Assembly (NCBI GenBank): GCA_050302175.1
Contig: JBNLAN010000015.1
Location: 1-21,488, forward strand
Direction: 5' to 3'
DNA length: 21,488 nt
From: JBNLAN01 sp050302175
GTDB taxonomy: Bacteria; Pseudomonadota; Zetaproteobacteria; Mariprofundales; Mariprofundaceae
Numbering within the stretch: position 1 is the stretch's first letter; every line of letters starts with the position of its first letter. Shown here piece after piece: positions 19,610-21,488 of the stretch. Below the pieces are notes generated by a model that made no database searches, had not been told where the DNA came from, and saw nothing but the letters and a program-made list of their open reading frames with translations. Position numbers and translations under genes: made by a program.

Positions 19610-21488
19610 GCGCCTCCATCGGGGAGCGAATTCGTCAGCTCCGAACAGAGCTGAGCGAGCATAATTACCGTTATTACATTCTTGATGCCCCGGTCATCAC
19701 CGATGCCGGGTACGATGCGCTGCTAAGAGAGCTGGAGCGGCTCGAGACGGAGCTTGGCGAGCCGGTTCCTGCCGATTCCCCCACTCAGATTGTCGGTGCG
19801 CCGATCAGCAGCGTTTTTACCCCCCGGACGCACGGTATACCACTGCTTTCGCTCGCCAACGCCTTTTCCGATGAAGAGATCGTCGATTTCGATCGCCGTG
19901 TTCGCGATATCGTCGGCGATGCGCCGTTCCATTATATCGCCGAGCCCAAGATCGACGGGCTTGCCATCAACCTGCGCTACGAAAATGGCACGCTGGCCAC
20001 TGCTGCCACGCGCGGAGACGGTACCACCGGTGAGGATGTCACCGACAATGTGCGCACCATTGCAGATATTCCGTGGCATCTGCCGAAGGGAATGCCGGAG
20101 GTGCTGGAAATCCGCGGTGAGGTTTATATGAGCAAGGAGGCTTTCGAGCGCCTCAATGCCGCGCAGGAGGAGGCGGGCGATAAAATATTTGCCAATCCGC
20201 GCAATGCCGCTGCGGGCTCCTTGCGGCAGCTGGATGCGAAGGTGACCGCGAAGCGTTCCCTGAATTTTTTCGCTTATGGCGCAGGCCTTGGCGGCGGAGA
20301 GATTGCCGATTCGCAGAGCGGTTTGCTCGATCGTTTGCAGTCGATGAAATTCGCCGTTCAGGAGTATGCGCTTCTGGATGGCGTCGATGCCCTGTTGGCT
20401 CACTACCGGAAGTGGATGGAGCGGCGCCCCTCCAACAGTTATGAGATCGACGGCATGGTCTACAAGGTCGACTCCTTTGCCCTGCAGGATGAGGTCGGTG
20501 TGCTCTCCCGCTCACCGCGCTGGGCAGTGGCGCATAAGTTCCCTGCCGAAGAGGTGGAAACGAGAGTTCAGGAGATCATCTGGCAGGTCGGCCGCACCGG
20601 GGTGATCACTCCGGTGGCCGAGATGGTGCCGGTGAAGGTGGGCGGCGTGATGGTATCGCGCGCCACCCTGCACAATATCGAGGAGCTGGCGCGCAAGGAT
20701 GTGCGCGAGGGTGATCGTGTGGTGGTGCGTCGCGCCGGTGATGTGATTCCCGAAGTGGTGCGTGTGGTCGAAGGGCAGGCTACACGGCAGACCGCGCCTG
20801 CGATTCCTGCGCTTTGTCCGGTGTGCGGGGCGCATGCCCTGCAGGAAGAGGGTGAGGTGGCGCTGCGATGCACCGGTGGGCTCTCCTGCCCGGCGCAGGT
20901 GCGCGAGCGGCTGAAGCATTTCGTGTCGCGCGGCGGCATGGATGTCGAAGGCATGGGCGATAAATTGATCGAAATGCTGGCGGATGAGCCGGCAGGCTCG
21001 CTGCTCAGGCTTGCCAGTATCGCCGATATCTACCGGCTCGATTTCGATCTGCTGAACGGGCGTGAAGGCTTCGGGGAGAAGAAGATTTCCAATTTGAGAG
21101 CGGCGGTGGATGCGAGTAAGTCGAGACCGTTGCCGAAGTTCCTGTTTGCGCTCGGTATCCGCCATGTCGGCGAGGCCACGGCCATCCAGCTAGCCGGGCA
21201 TTTTCTCTCCATGGAGGCGATCGAAGCAGCGGATATGGAGGCATTGCAGGAGGTGCCCGATGTCGGTCCCGAGGTGGCGGCTAGCATCCGCGCCTTCTTC
21301 GAGGAGGAGCACAACAGGGATGTGCTTGCCACGCTCAGGGAGCTTGGCGCATGGCCAGCACCGCTGGCCGCCAAGGTGGTGGATGCGAATCACCCGCTGG
21401 CAGGTAAAACGGTGGTGGTCACCGGCACGCTGGAATCGATGAGTCGCAGTGACGCCGAGGCGAAACTGCGCGAGCTGGGGGCGAAGCC
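19606..21488 (+). CDS. ligA: NAD-dependent DNA ligase LigA (C-terminus cut by window edge)
   Basis: LigA seals nicks using NAD+ in replication and repair. The frame is open from GTG 19606 to the right edge, 627 codons, against about 670 in the family, so only the end of the BRCT domain is missing. Domain Ia: HNYRYYILDAPVITDAGYD. Adenylation domain: the lysine K115 in AEPKIDGLAI, TRGDGTTGEDVT and EIRGEVYM, with NPRNAAAGSLRQLD and EIDGMVYKVD. OB domain: ITPVAEMVPVKVGGVMVSRA. Zinc finger: C404, C407, C422 and C428. Helix-hairpin-helix units follow (LGIRHVGEATA, VPDVGPEVAASI), then BRCT from about 596. It overlaps tlpA by 4 bases and lacks a strong ribosome binding site, so coupling is likely. 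Confidence 0.97.
   Translation, partial: MSASIGERIRQLRTELSEHNYRYYILDAPVITDAGYDALLRELERLETELGEPVPADSPTQIVGAPISSVFTPRTHGIPLLSLANAFSDEEIVDFDRRVRDIVGDAPFHYIAEPKIDGLAINLRYENGTLATAATRGDGTTGEDVTDNVRTIADIPWHLPKGMPEVLEIRGEVYMSKEAFERLNAAQEEAGDKIFANPRNAAAGSLRQLDAKVTAKRSLNFFAYGAGLGGGEIADSQSGLLDRLQSMKFAVQEYALLDGVDALLAHYRKWMERRPSNSYEIDGMVYKVDSFALQDEVGVLSRSPRWAVAHKFPAEEVETRVQEIIWQVGRTGVITPVAEMVPVKVGGVMVSRATLHNIEELARKDVREGDRVVVRRAGDVIPEVVRVVEGQATRQTAPAIPALCPVCGAHALQEEGEVALRCTGGLSCPAQVRERLKHFVSRGGMDVEGMGDKLIEMLADEPAGSLLRLASIADIYRLDFDLLNGREGFGEKKISNLRAAVDASKSRPLPKFLFALGIRHVGEATAIQLAGHFLSMEAIEAADMEALQEVPDVGPEVAASIRAFFEEEHNRDVLATLRELGAWPAPLAAKVVDANHPLAGKTVVVTGTLESMSRSDAEAKLRELGAK

Noticed and set aside
19723..20403. 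226-codon - strand frame, and a 125-codon + frame at 19754-20131, within ligA
   Set aside because: Both lie inside the continuous LigA frame, which shows all ligase motifs; they are shadows.

Overview
The window is a bacterial chromosome segment with three parts: (1) the 3' end of tuf followed by a complete, uninterrupted S10-spc-alpha ribosomal protein superoperon on the + strand (1-14757); (2) a short - strand nadB-acyP pair (14920-16796); (3) a + strand cluster of envelope and thiol-redox genes, rseC/mucC - degP/mucD - glutaredoxin-like - tlpA-like - ligA, with ligA running off the right edge (16843-21488). No tRNA, rRNA, CRISPR, phage or insertion sequence is visible, and no stretch of 300 bases lacks a gene.

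Organism: the rseC/mucD genes next to a divergent nadB are proteobacterial in flavour. However, the superoperon keeps adk and infA, with no map, and uses the short zinc-type S14, unlike typical gamma- or beta-proteobacteria. This mixture, with about 55% G+C by eye, fits an early-branching proteobacterium; a zetaproteobacterium (Mariprofundus-like) is my best guess, but it is not provable here.

Layout of part 1: tuf(end), rpsJ, rplC, rplD, rplW, rplB, rpsS, rplV, rpsC, rplP, rpmC, rpsQ, rplN, rplX, rplE, rpsN, rpsH, rplF, rplR, rpsE, rpmD, rplO, secY, adk, infA, rpmJ, rpsM, rpsK, rpsD, rpoA, rplQ. Most junctions are under 25 bases or overlapping (ATGA, TGATG, TAATG). Only three spacers hold visible hairpins (rplF-rplR, infA-rpmJ, rpmJ-rpsM), and the first strong intrinsic terminator follows rplQ. 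The products build the ribosome, the Sec translocon, the RNA polymerase alpha subunit and IF-1, plus adenylate kinase. Zinc sites are visible in S4, S14, L24, L36 and the adenylate kinase lid.

Parts 2 and 3: nadB and acyP overlap by 4 bases and converge on rplQ across 217 bases that contain the terminator and two further inverted repeats. nadB and rseC diverge from only 46 bases. In Pseudomonas and E. coli nadB is divergent from the rpoE/algU-rseA-rseB(-rseC-mucD) operon; here the sigma, anti-sigma and rseB genes are absent and rseC lies directly beside nadB. degP, the glutaredoxin-like gene, tlpA and ligA are packed so tightly (1-base gap, 17-base gap, 4-base overlap) that they are probably one transcript.

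I found no clearly new system. The points most worth a second look are the missing sigma-E block, an adenylate kinase whose AMP-site threonine is methionine, an unusually basic and methionine-bearing tunnel hairpin in L22, the long acidic tail of L17, and the unexplained inverted repeats after rplQ.
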